Origin: Williamsia limnetica
GTDB taxonomy: Bacteria > Actinomycetota > Actinomycetes > Mycobacteriales > Mycobacteriaceae
Length of the DNA: 64,000 nt
Reading direction: 5' to 3'
Assembly (NCBI RefSeq): GCF_003217475.1
Contig: NZ_QJSP01000008.1
Span: forward strand, 247,462 to 311,461
Shown one piece after another: positions 55,580-63,421 of this stretch. Each line of letters begins with the position of its first letter. Position 1 is the stretch's first letter. The notes under the pieces are model-generated. The model was given only the letters and a program-made list of their open reading frames with translations, did no database searches and had not been told where the DNA came from. The translations under genes and the position numbers were made by a program.

Positions 55580-56000
55580 GGTTCCTCCTTTCAGTCCAGT
55601 GGCACCTGGGCCATTAGATAACCCACAGGAAACTCCACTGCAGCTACGGCAGCCGCCAAGAAGCCTTTCTAACTCGACGCAAAGTATGACTGATCAACGA
55701 TTCCCAAGTCTCGTTTGTTACACGAACGAAAAACAACGTCCGGAGCGCGGGTCGCCGTGTCAGTCGCACGAGGGACACTGAACCACCCCCGCGCGGGGTG
55801 CGGGTGCGGGCGCGGGTGCTCGAGAAGTTCGTCGAGTTTGCCAAGAACTACCCGAGTGAGCTCGTTCAGTACGAGGCCGGTCAAGATGGCCGAGATCCCG
55901 TGGCGAGGTTCACTGGACGTCTCTGACTTCACCTCGCAGACTCAGAACATCAACGCCGAACGCGGGATGATTCGGCAGCGCCTTGATCCGTTGCGACCTT
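55580..56000. other. Divergent intergenic region between peptide locus and TPR gene
   Basis: About 420 bases holding promoters for both sides. A dyad TCGTTTG/CGAACGA lies near 55712-55732. Short frames on both strands (minus 55669-55932; plus 55816-55926, VLEKFVEFAKNYPSELVQYE...) look partly protein-like but have no ribosome binding site and oppose each other, so neither is called. A CG-rich near-repeat CGGGTGCGGGCGCGGGTG lies at about 55801-55818. Confidence 0.4.
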
Positions 56001-56594
56001 ATGATTTCTATCGTGACCGCCGACCTCGCATCCCAGCAGACCACTGCCCAGCAACTGTTCCAGAGCCAGAGGTACGACGACGCTCTTGGGGTTTTCACTG
56101 TCCTTCGGAAGCTCCGCCGGCGCCAGGAAGGCGCCGCGTCGGCGATGTATCTGTCGAATCTTCACTCATCGGTGTACTGCCTCCATCAACTCGGGCGGTT
56201 CGCTGAAGCCCTCCCTTTGGTCGAGGAGTTGTCAACGACGCGTGAGCGCGCCCTGGGTCCCGGCGACCCGTCATCGATCGACGCCAAACGCTGGTGGGTG
56301 TGGACCTGCCGAAAGGTCGGCGACTTCTCGAAGGCCTCCGATCTCGAGGTCGAGATCGCCGATGCGCTGTACAGCGCAGGCGATACCGCGGGCGCAGAAC
56401 GCGCGGTGGCAACCGCGGTCTACTACGAGAACCAAACGTCGACGGGCCAGCCCGAAGATGTTGTCGCCGCCAGAGCAGCGACAGCGAGCAATGGCGACAA
56501 GCTCAAGGGGATGGTCAAGAAGGTCGGTGGCGGGGCGCTGGCTGCCGGGGTGACCGCCGCCTTCGAGGGTGTGGTCGGTGGACTCTTCGACTAA
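56001..56594 (+). CDS. TPR-like protein with glycine-rich C-terminal segment
   Basis: A 197-residue protein. Residues 10-150 form helical repeats like tetratricopeptides (QQLFQSQRYDDALGVFTVL, LHQLGRFAEALPLVEEL, RKVGDFSKASDLEVEIADAL, AGDTAGAERAVATAVYYE). The C-terminal 30 residues, KKVGGGALAAGVTAAFEGVV then GGLFD, are Gly/Ala-rich and hydrophobic, possibly membrane-interacting. It is divergent from the peptide/protease locus. Start ATG 56001 lacks a strong ribosome binding site. Function unknown. Confidence 0.7.
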   Translation: MISIVTADLASQQTTAQQLFQSQRYDDALGVFTVLRKLRRRQEGAASAMYLSNLHSSVYCLHQLGRFAEALPLVEELSTTRERALGPGDPSSIDAKRWWVWTCRKVGDFSKASDLEVEIADALYSAGDTAGAERAVATAVYYENQTSTGQPEDVVAARAATASNGDKLKGMVKKVGGGALAAGVTAAFEGVVGGLFD

Positions 56595-56816
56595 CCCGAT
56601 CCATCCTGGGTTACATCGTGATCCGACGGCATAACCACCCAATCGCTGACCTGAAGGTTCATACGATCATGTGACACCGTCAGGCTGTATGTTTGTCATC
56701 GTCGCTGGCAGACTTTTGCTCACTGAACTAACTACGGCCGCAGCGCCCGTTCGCACCTTCAGGCCGCTGGAGGCGTAACTCTGTTGCCCGTCCGCACGCA
56801 CACTGGAGAAGACGCT

Positions 56817-57620
56817 ATGACCTACCCTCGCACGCTCCTCGCCGCAGCCCTGTCCGCTGTGGCTTTTCTAGGTCTGGCCGCCTGCGGATCCTCCGATCAG
56901 GGCGCCGCGAGTGAAGGCAACGACAGCACTCCTACCACGCTAGTTCCTACGCAATCGCAGGCGACCGCTTCGGGCACCGCCAGCCCGGCCACCTCGCCGA
57001 CACGTCCTGCGCAGCAGCCCATCCTGCAGCACAGTTGGGAAGACGACGACGGCTACACGTACCAGGTGGAGATCGATGAACCAACAATCACGGTCACCTC
57101 CGATACCCTCAACTCCAAGCCCGGTCATACAGATCTCACATGGCGGTTCGCCACAACAGCACGCCTGACCAACACGACACCAGGCCGCAATGCCCCCTTC
57201 CCCGAAAACCTCAGCGTTCAGCCGGTATGGGCCGCGAGCACGCCGCTGTGCACGAGCCAAACAGCGCGCACCGACATCGGGGTTTCATCCAACGACGAGA
57301 CTGTCGAGGACGCCTGGTGCACTCTGACGAATATGCCGATGTTCCTCGCCGCCGCCAGCATCTCCGAACAAGGAGGGGCTCAGCAACTCTCGGGGCAACT
57401 CACCGCTGGCGAGACAATGGAGCTGGCATCCAAGGCCACCAACCTCAATGTCTGGACAATCCCCGAATCTGACTATGCCACCCTCGCCGCGACGATCAAA
57501 GCTCCGACGCTATACGTACTCGGCGCAAGCTACACAGATCGTCCCGACAACGCCCAGTGCCTTCTGATGACAGGGGTGTCCGTGTTCACAGAAACGCAGC
57601 GAACGGGATGCCTGACATGA
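56817..57620 (+). CDS. Lipoprotein, unknown function
   Basis: A 267-residue exported lipoprotein: the signal MTYPRTLLAAALSAVAFLGL ends with the lipobox LAACGSS. A Ser/Thr/Pro linker runs to about residue 70. The mature domain (QHSWEDDDGYTYQVEIDEPT, then LTWRFATTARLTNTTPGRN) looks like a beta-rich immunoglobulin-type domain similar to telokin-like lipoproteins, with cysteines near PLCTSQ, AWCTLT, QCLLM and GCLT. TGGAGAA precedes the ATG. No family is assigned. Confidence 0.75.
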   Translation: MTYPRTLLAAALSAVAFLGLAACGSSDQGAASEGNDSTPTTLVPTQSQATASGTASPATSPTRPAQQPILQHSWEDDDGYTYQVEIDEPTITVTSDTLNSKPGHTDLTWRFATTARLTNTTPGRNAPFPENLSVQPVWAASTPLCTSQTARTDIGVSSNDETVEDAWCTLTNMPMFLAAASISEQGGAQQLSGQLTAGETMELASKATNLNVWTIPESDYATLAATIKAPTLYVLGASYTDRPDNAQCLLMTGVSVFTETQRTGCLT

Positions 57621-57848
57621 CCCCCGGACACTCGCGACGCGCCTTCGCCCGTCGTTGCCAACTATCACCCCGTCAGGAACTCAAAGCCCAGCTGGCCTCC
57701 TATCCGACACCCCTCGTCCGATGAGAGTGCACAGCACACCCCGCAGTCGATGACAACGATCGGACTGTGTCCGTGGATGATTGTGTACATGCGGGAAGAT
57801 CAGACCTACGACAGAAGACAACAACGAGGCTGGAGGGAGCCGCTCCGC

Positions 57849-58295
57849 GTGTACCGACGAGCTGTAGCAGGGACAGCGATCGTGGCAATCTTCCTCGTTG
57901 GTTGCAGCAGCGAGCCGAGCTCCACTAGTGGTGGCGAGCCGAGCTCCAGCACCAGTGGTGGGGTATCTGGACGCTCAGGCAGTGCTTCGTCATACGAAGC
58001 ACTGTGCATCGAGAACACTGACAAAGTCGTCAACGACTCCCAGCTGAGCGCTATGGGATTTGCCAACATGACTCTGGCAGAAAAGATTTCCGGAATAACA
58101 GATGCGACGCTGGAGGCCGCGGACGACTGGTATTCCACGACATCCATGACCTTGGGTGACGAGCAACGTACAGCGCTCGAGTTCAGCGTCGACAAGGTCG
58201 TTAACGAATATCCCAACCGCTCGAACTACACCTTCAAGACCTATGCAGGCGATCCGAACGATGCGAGCACACACGCTTGGTGCCTCAGCAAGTAA
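57849..58295 (+). CDS. Small lipoprotein, unknown function
   Basis: A 148-residue lipoprotein: the signal VYRRAVAGTAIVAIFLVGC has the lipobox LVGC before SSEPS. A Ser/Gly-rich linker with two GGEPSS/GGVSG units is followed by a small, mostly helical domain (YEALCIENTDKVVNDSQLS, ending AWCLSK) with two cysteines. GTG 57849 has GGAGGGAG upstream; the open frame begins at 57750. It may share a transcript with the lipoprotein upstream (229-base gap), but this is uncertain. Confidence 0.72.
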   Translation: MYRRAVAGTAIVAIFLVGCSSEPSSTSGGEPSSSTSGGVSGRSGSASSYEALCIENTDKVVNDSQLSAMGFANMTLAEKISGITDATLEAADDWYSTTSMTLGDEQRTALEFSVDKVVNEYPNRSNYTFKTYAGDPNDASTHAWCLSK

Positions 58296-59199
58296 CAACT
58301 TAGCGGCGGCCATCAGCTGGTGATGATCGCACATTTGGCGCAGCGGGCAGTACGAAATGACCAGTGGCGGACGCCCCGAAAGGCCAGCGATCGCGTGCCT
58401 TCCGAGCACTAATCGTGTCCACACGGGAGACCTACTCGCAGACATATGTCACGAAGGGCGATGGTGAATCTGCTTCTCTTGCAGGCACTTCGAGCTTCTA
58501 CCTTACATAGTCTATATTATCGGCGTAAACAGTTGTGGCACAATTTTTTTCGTCACCAGTGACAAAACGTACCTCAAATCCCACACTCCGCGCGTTGGGT
58601 CCCTGAGCACAATGGCACGTACCACCTTGATCACTTTCCGTGCCAACGGTAACCGGGCTGGAACGGCCGGGCCAGTTCCACTTTCGCCGGTTCATCCAAC
58701 AGACTCATACATCAACCCAACTCATCCGGCAACCGATCGCATACGCCCAACTACTATGCATTATAGTAGGTAAATGCACCCGTCCAGGAACGGTGGGCCA
58801 AGCCGCATGGGGTCAGGAGTCGGTCGAGAAACCACTACCTGCGCCAGTAACTCGTCCGTGAGCACCGATCAGGCAATACTTGCATTCATGCGCTTGTTAC
58901 TATGCGCTTGGCTGCATGGGTAGTTGAGCAGGGTGGCACGCCACGAACTTGCGTAACCACTTGTGCTACAAACTTTTTCATCTGTGGTTACAGCGCGGGG
59001 CCCCAGCCGGGCTAGCGAGCACTTGACCGGGTCGGCCTGGATGCGGAAGTAGGCGTCCAAGTTCACCGACGCCTACTTCTCGTGGTACCGGCCAGTGGCG
59101 TTCGTACTGGTCATCGCCTGGCCACCGTAGCGGTTACGTTCGCTGTGGCGGCCCGCTCGGCGGCGTGCCGGCATCGCGCAGTCGTATATCGTCGCAGCA
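58296..59199. other. 904-base region without a clear gene; likely decayed
   Basis: The longest gene-free gap in the window, and more A+T-rich than its surroundings. A minus frame at 58498-58695 (65 codons) reads like a protein (GTCHCAQGPNARSVGFEVRF) but has no ribosome binding site. At 59052-59127 a plus frame reads ASKFTDAYFSWYRPVAFVL before a stop, like a C-terminal remnant. Dyads include CTACTAT/ATAGTAG at 58751-58769 and the hairpin at 59046-59079. No RNA gene is recognised. Confidence 0.4.
59046..59079. repeat. 12-bp perfect inverted repeat
   Basis: GAAGTAGGCGTC at 59046-59057 and GACGCCTACTTC at 59068-59079 with a 10-base loop. No U-tract follows. It sits inside the gene-free gap and could be a terminator relic or the end of a lost gene. 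Confidence 0.6.
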
Positions 59200-59991
59200 A
59201 TGAATGAGCCGAACATCGAGGGCCGGTCGGCGCGGCGACCACTGCAGAACGTCCGTCAGGCGATAGAGCGGATTCTTCCACACCAATCAGCGCGACGAAG
59301 GCTTGCCGATGCTGCGGACTACTGGACGGATGACACAACTGCGGCGTGGGCAGCCAATTCGCACTGGCGTGGAGGTCTCGACATAGAAGACTGGACACGG
59401 TTGGGAACGGAGCATCTCGAAATGTTCCGAACATTTGCGAAAGCGCTTGGCGTGGCACCAAACCCGAAGCTAATGATCGAATGGGGCTGCGGAGGTGGGG
59501 CCAACGCTGTGGCGTTCGCGCCGCATGTGGGCCGACTACTAGTTGCAGATGTGTCGGCGCCGAGTGTCGCCGAAACCATACGTCAGGTGGCTGCGGTATG
59601 TAGCACCCCTGTCGGGGGGATCGAAGTCGACATCGCATCGCCGGCAACTGCCGCGGCAGGGCTGGAAGATCAGTGTGATCTATTCCTGTGCGTATACGTA
59701 TTGGAGTTGGTGCCATCGCAGCAGGACGCGATGGAGATCATAGAGATAGCTGAGCGGCTTCTCGTCTCCGGTGGAGTTGCTTTGATCCAGGTCAAATATC
59801 ACACCACCAGCCGATGGACTCGCGGCAGGCGACGCAACTACCATCGCAACTTGGCGAACATGACCACATTTGGAATCGACGAGTTTTGGACAGCTGCTAC
59901 CGAGCGTGGATTGACAGCCAAACTTGTAACGTTGGTACCCGAAAACGCCCTCGACCGCCGATATGCGTATCTCGCCCTGCAGAAACCCTAA
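59200..59991 (+). CDS. Class I SAM-dependent methyltransferase
   Basis: A 263-residue methyltransferase. The SAM motif is MIEWGCGGGANAVAFAPHVG near residue 93, followed by LLVADVSAPSVAET, CDLFLCVYVLELVPSQQDA and ERLLVSGGVALIQVKY. The first 60 residues (RQAIERILPHQSARRRLADA, then DYWTDDTTAAWAANSHW) are an extension typical of sugar or lipid methyltransferases. It is isolated, with gaps of 904 and 276 bases; lower GC suggests transfer. Start ATG 59200 has no clear ribosome binding site. Confidence 0.8.
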   Translation: MNEPNIEGRSARRPLQNVRQAIERILPHQSARRRLADAADYWTDDTTAAWAANSHWRGGLDIEDWTRLGTEHLEMFRTFAKALGVAPNPKLMIEWGCGGGANAVAFAPHVGRLLVADVSAPSVAETIRQVAAVCSTPVGGIEVDIASPATAAAGLEDQCDLFLCVYVLELVPSQQDAMEIIEIAERLLVSGGVALIQVKYHTTSRWTRGRRRNYHRNLANMTTFGIDEFWTAATERGLTAKLVTLVPENALDRRYAYLALQKP

Positions 59992-60142
59992 CAGCCCGGC
60001 CTCTACCAACCTGGCTACAGCCGCCCCGTGGTGGATTGCATCCAATCATCCACTCATTCCTCAGTCACCACAGCCCGGCTGCACTCTTCTCGGCGGGCAC
60101 GTAGTTAGCTACTACCTGACCCGAGTCACAGGCATCAAGTCT

Positions 60143-60166
60143 TTGCGTGATCGGGATCACTCGCAA
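60143..60166. promoter_or_regulatory. Candidate operator dyad upstream of the His-rich membrane protein
   Basis: GTGATC-GG-GATCAC (60147-60160) is a perfect dyad and extends to TTGCG...CGCAA with one extra base. Two direct copies of ACCTGACCCG flank it (60114-60123 and 60170-60179). It lies about 100 bases before the next gene. The regulator is unknown; a metal sensor would fit the neighbour. Confidence 0.45.
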
Positions 60167-60267
60167 TGCACCTGACCCGGGCTGACCTGGTGGGGCGAGT
60201 CTGAAGCTATCTGAACTCGAGGTTGACGAGCCGAGTCCGAAAATTTCGCTGCTACAGTCGGGAAATT

Positions 60268-60687
60268 GTGACGGATCATGCGATACGCCTCCCGCGTGTG
60301 CGGACCATTGTCGCCTTCGCGTCCGTTCTGTATTTGCTCACGCACGCCTTCACTCAGTGCGGGTTCTTCCCTGCTAATAGTCACCCGGACCGCGACGTCC
60401 ATGTCATGACCTCGTCAACGTTCTTTGCTGGCGAACAAATGCCCGGCCACGCACATAGCGACGACGGGTCCCCGCACATGGATCACGAAACGCACACCGT
60501 CATCGCCACGCCGCGGTCTGACAACCCACTCCGCCCCCCTACCGTCGCCGCTCTCATCGCAATAACTCTTTTCATCAGCGCGGTACTGCTGTGGGCCCGG
60601 CTCACCTCCCGGTCTCCACCAGATATGCCTATCCCCGTCCGACTCGGCCGGACCACCCTAAAGAACCTCTGTATCAACAGGTGCTGA
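60268..60687 (+). CDS. His/Met-rich small membrane protein, possible metal binding
   Basis: A 139-residue protein with two membrane helices (VRTIVAFASVLYLLTHAF and VAALIAITLFISAVLLWARL). The loop between them is rich in His, Met and Asp (HPDRDVHVMTSS, then MPGHAHSDDGSPHMDHETH), which suggests binding of copper or zinc outside the membrane. I use GTG 60268 (VTDHAIRLP); the frame opens at 60223. It starts a plus-strand group with the PLP enzyme and MFS exporter genes, 104 bases away. Confidence 0.68.
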   Translation: MTDHAIRLPRVRTIVAFASVLYLLTHAFTQCGFFPANSHPDRDVHVMTSSTFFAGEQMPGHAHSDDGSPHMDHETHTVIATPRSDNPLRPPTVAALIAITLFISAVLLWARLTSRSPPDMPIPVRLGRTTLKNLCINRC

Positions 60688-60791
60688 TCGGCAGCCAGGC
60701 CATTTGAGGTTTGCCCTCATGGCTAGCTAAATGCTGTCCACCAATCACTTACTGCGTTGTCGCAGTCGTACATACAGAGGTTTCCTCGCTC

Positions 60792-61904
60792 ATGAACAAT
60801 GCTGTTCCCACCATGTCCACTTCCCCGTCCGACACCCTGTCGCCAGCTCCTGCTAGTCAGTGTTCACAACCAAGCCCCATGATCGGCAATACGCCGGTCC
60901 TGTGGATTGGTGAACCGTTCGCCGCCAGCGGACGGGGCTTTTGGGCGAAGCTCGAGGGAGCCAATCCCGGTGGAATGAAGGACCGACCCGCGCTGCACAT
61001 GGTTCAAAGAGCCAAAGCTCGCGGCGACCTCGCGCCAGGGGCGAGAATCATTGAATCCACAAGCGGCACACTTGGTTTAGGTCTGGCTCTGGCGGGAACC
61101 ACCCATCACCACCCAGTCACCCTCGTCACCGATCCGGGACTAGAGCCCATCGTGCATCGAATGCTGACGGCATACGGCGTGCACGTAGAACTGGTGACCA
61201 CGCCGCATCCCACTGGCGGATGGCAGCAAGCTCGACGCGAAAAAGTTCGCGAACTTCTTGCTGCTTACCCAGGCTCGTGGTGTCCCGATCAGTACACCAA
61301 TCCTGACAACGTCGACGCTTACGAATCACTGGCACACGAACTGATTGCCCAGCTCGGACGTGTTGACACGCTCGTGTGCTCGGTGGGAACCGGCGGACAC
61401 TCCGCAGGCGTTGCCCGCGTGCTTCGCCAGTACCGTCCCGACCTCAGGCTGGTCGGCGTTGATACCGTCGGATCGACCATCTTCGGGCAACCTGCCGGCA
61501 GCCGACTCATGCGTGGGCTGGGCTCTAGCATCTACCCCGACAACGTCGACTATTCAGCCTTCAACGAGGTGCACTGGGTGGCCCCGCATGAGGCGGTGTG
61601 GTCCTGCCGCACACTAGCTTCTACCCATCACGCCAGCGGCGGGTGGAGCGTCGGCGCCGTAGCTCTCGTTGCTGGCTGGAGTGCACGCACTAGTCCCCCA
61701 GCGACGCGTGTCGCAGCCATATTCCCCGATGGGCCGCAGCGCTACTTCGACACCATCTACAACGACGAATACTGCAGCCGACACGGCCTATTGGACGCGG
61801 ACCCACCCACCGAGCCAGCGACCATCGGGCATCCCACAGATGAAATTGTGCAGAGGTGGACCCGGTGCGCAACCGTAGTCGATCCTACGAAAGATGTTTC
61901 ATGA
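60792..61904 (+). CDS. PLP-dependent cysteine-synthase-like enzyme
   Basis: A 370-residue fold-type II PLP enzyme. The PLP lysine is in [19 protein letters not shown], with the phosphate-binding loop likely at [29 protein letters not shown] is the substrate loop typical of O-acetylserine sulfhydrylases. It is longer than CysK (about 310) by a Ser/Pro-rich N-terminus and a C-terminal extension. It could make cysteine or another beta-substituted alanine. AGAGG precedes ATG 60792; its stop overlaps the MFS gene start (ATGA), so the product may be exported by that protein. Confidence 0.85.
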   Translation: MNNAVPTMSTSPSDTLSPAPASQCSQPSPMIGNTPVLWIGEPFAASGRGFWAKLEGANPGGMKDRPALHMVQRAKARGDLAPGARIIESTSGTLGLGLALAGTTHHHPVTLVTDPGLEPIVHRMLTAYGVHVELVTTPHPTGGWQQARREKVRELLAAYPGSWCPDQYTNPDNVDAYESLAHELIAQLGRVDTLVCSVGTGGHSAGVARVLRQYRPDLRLVGVDTVGSTIFGQPAGSRLMRGLGSSIYPDNVDYSAFNEVHWVAPHEAVWSCRTLASTHHASGGWSVGAVALVAGWSARTSPPATRVAAIFPDGPQRYFDTIYNDEYCSRHGLLDADPPTEPATIGHPTDEIVQRWTRCATVVDPTKDVS

Positions 61905-63193
61905 GAATGCTTTGGACCCAGTTCCGCAGTTTTGATCGCCCCAGTCAGGTACTGATGGTGAATCAGTTCACTATCAATGTGGGCTTCTACATGCTGATGC
62001 CCTATCTGGCTGGGTACTTGGCCGGCCCGTTAGGCCTGGCCGCCTGGGCCGTCGGATTGGTTCTAGGACTTCGGAATTTCTCTCAGCAAGGAATGTTCCT
62101 CCTGGGTGGAACGCTTGCCGACCGCCTGGGATACAAGCCCCTGATTGTTGCTGGTTGTCTACTCAGGGTCGCGGGCTTTGTGTTGCTCGCCGCGGTGCAA
62201 TCGTTGCCGGCGATCCTGATCGCCTCGGTTGCTACTGGATTTGCCGGAGCCCTGTTCAATCCAGCTGTGCGGGCATACCTCGCCGCAGACGCCGGACCAC
62301 GACGGGTTGAGGCCTTCGCCGTCTTCAACGTCTTTTACCAGGCGGGGATACTGCTGGGACCGTTGATCGGCCTGGCCTTAATGACCTTCGACTTCCAGCT
62401 CACCGCGCTGGCAGCAGCAACGGTTTTCGCTGTACTGACTGTTGTGCAGATCTGGGCGTTGCCCTCGCACCGCCCCGAGAAACCCGACGCCAAGACCCGA
62501 GTGCTCGAGGACTGGCGTGTCGTGATCTCCAACCGACCCTTTGTGCTGTTCGCGTTGGCGATGGTCGGGTCCTACGTTCTCTCGTTTCAGGTCTATTTGG
62601 CGCTGCCGCTGCAAGCAGCGGCGATAGCCGGGAACGAACGTTCGGACACCATCCTGGTGACCTCACTCTTCGTGGTCTCAGGAGTGGTGGCGATAGTTGG
62701 ACAACTGCAGATCACGGCGTGGTTTTCCCGGAGATGGGGATCGGGTCGCAGCTTGATCATCGGCATGGCCATCATGGCACTAGCGTTCGTCCCACTCACG
62801 GTGTTCTCCAGCCCCGCCATCTGGGGCGGGTGGGCCGCCGCAGGAGCACTAATCCTGACCGCCGCGCTGCTGGCTGTGGGCACAGCGGCAGTCTTCCCAT
62901 TCGAGATGGACACTGTCGTCGCCCTCTCAGACAACAAGCTTGTGGCCACCCACTACGGCTTCTACAACACCGTCGTCGGATTCGGCATTTTGCTCGGCAA
63001 CCTGGGTACCGGCGCAGTGTTCGGAATCCTTAGCGACGCACATCTGGGGTCACTAATCTGGGTTGCTTTGGCCGTCGTGGGAACGATCTGTGTAGCCGCC
63101 CTGTATGGGCTCGAACGGTCCGGCCGATTGTCCCCCTCCCCTGCCGAAACTGCACCTGTCAAGGCTGGCGGCAGGCACCGGCAACGAGCATAA
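61901..63193 (+). CDS. MFS transporter
   Basis: A 430-residue major facilitator with about 12 helices. The loop 2-3 motif is [17 protein letters not shown], and the helix-5 motif is [20 protein letters not shown], given as [14 protein letters not shown]; the latter is common in drug/proton exporters. It is translationally coupled to the PLP enzyme gene (ATGA). The substrate is inferred to be a small amino-acid-like product of that enzyme, but a general drug exporter is also possible. Confidence 0.88.
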   Translation: MRMLWTQFRSFDRPSQVLMVNQFTINVGFYMLMPYLAGYLAGPLGLAAWAVGLVLGLRNFSQQGMFLLGGTLADRLGYKPLIVAGCLLRVAGFVLLAAVQSLPAILIASVATGFAGALFNPAVRAYLAADAGPRRVEAFAVFNVFYQAGILLGPLIGLALMTFDFQLTALAAATVFAVLTVVQIWALPSHRPEKPDAKTRVLEDWRVVISNRPFVLFALAMVGSYVLSFQVYLALPLQAAAIAGNERSDTILVTSLFVVSGVVAIVGQLQITAWFSRRWGSGRSLIIGMAIMALAFVPLTVFSSPAIWGGWAAAGALILTAALLAVGTAAVFPFEMDTVVALSDNKLVATHYGFYNTVVGFGILLGNLGTGAVFGILSDAHLGSLIWVALAVVGTICVAALYGLERSGRLSPSPAETAPVKAGGRHRQRA

Positions 63194-63421
63194 GCCTGCA
63201 CAACACGGTCCATAACCACACGCCTCACCGTTGTCAGCCAGTACCCGAAGCCAGCAATTCCTCCTCCAAGACCGCCCGATTCTGTCCCAGCGGACGCTAT
63301 TGCCCGACGAGTGAATTTGCATGTGCGAGAAGGCAGTCAGTCTGTGGGTGGGTTAGTGGATGCTCCTGGTCGCGTACTTGAGGCTTCAGGACGCTTCGCC
63401 CTGCCACCGATGGCAAGACCC
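63194..63421. other. Gene-free region between convergent genes
   Basis: 228 bases with no supported frame. It holds the 3' ends of the MFS gene and the repeat protein gene. No clear hairpin or repeat is seen. Confidence 0.5.

Noticed and set aside
55816..55926. A short plus-strand frame VLEKFVEFAKNYPSELVQYE...
   Set aside because: Codon use looks real, but the upstream residues are only Arg/Val from a GC-rich run and there is no start site. It could be a gene remnant.
55669..55932. An 87-codon minus-strand frame (MKSETSSEPRHG...)
   Set aside because: The first half looks like a helix, but there is no ribosome binding site, the second half is His/Pro/Arg-rich, and an equally plausible frame lies on the other strand. 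It may deserve a conservation check because it lies upstream of the peptide gene.
58446..58562. A 38-codon plus frame (MSRRAMVNLLLLQ...) after GGGAG
   Set aside because: A+T-rich, rare codons, no similarity to known families and it overlaps a better minus-strand frame.
58498..58695. A 65-codon minus frame with GTCHCAQGPNARSVGF
   Set aside because: Protein-like composition, but it has a stop just upstream of the ATG, no ribosome binding site and no signal peptide. I treat it as a remnant.
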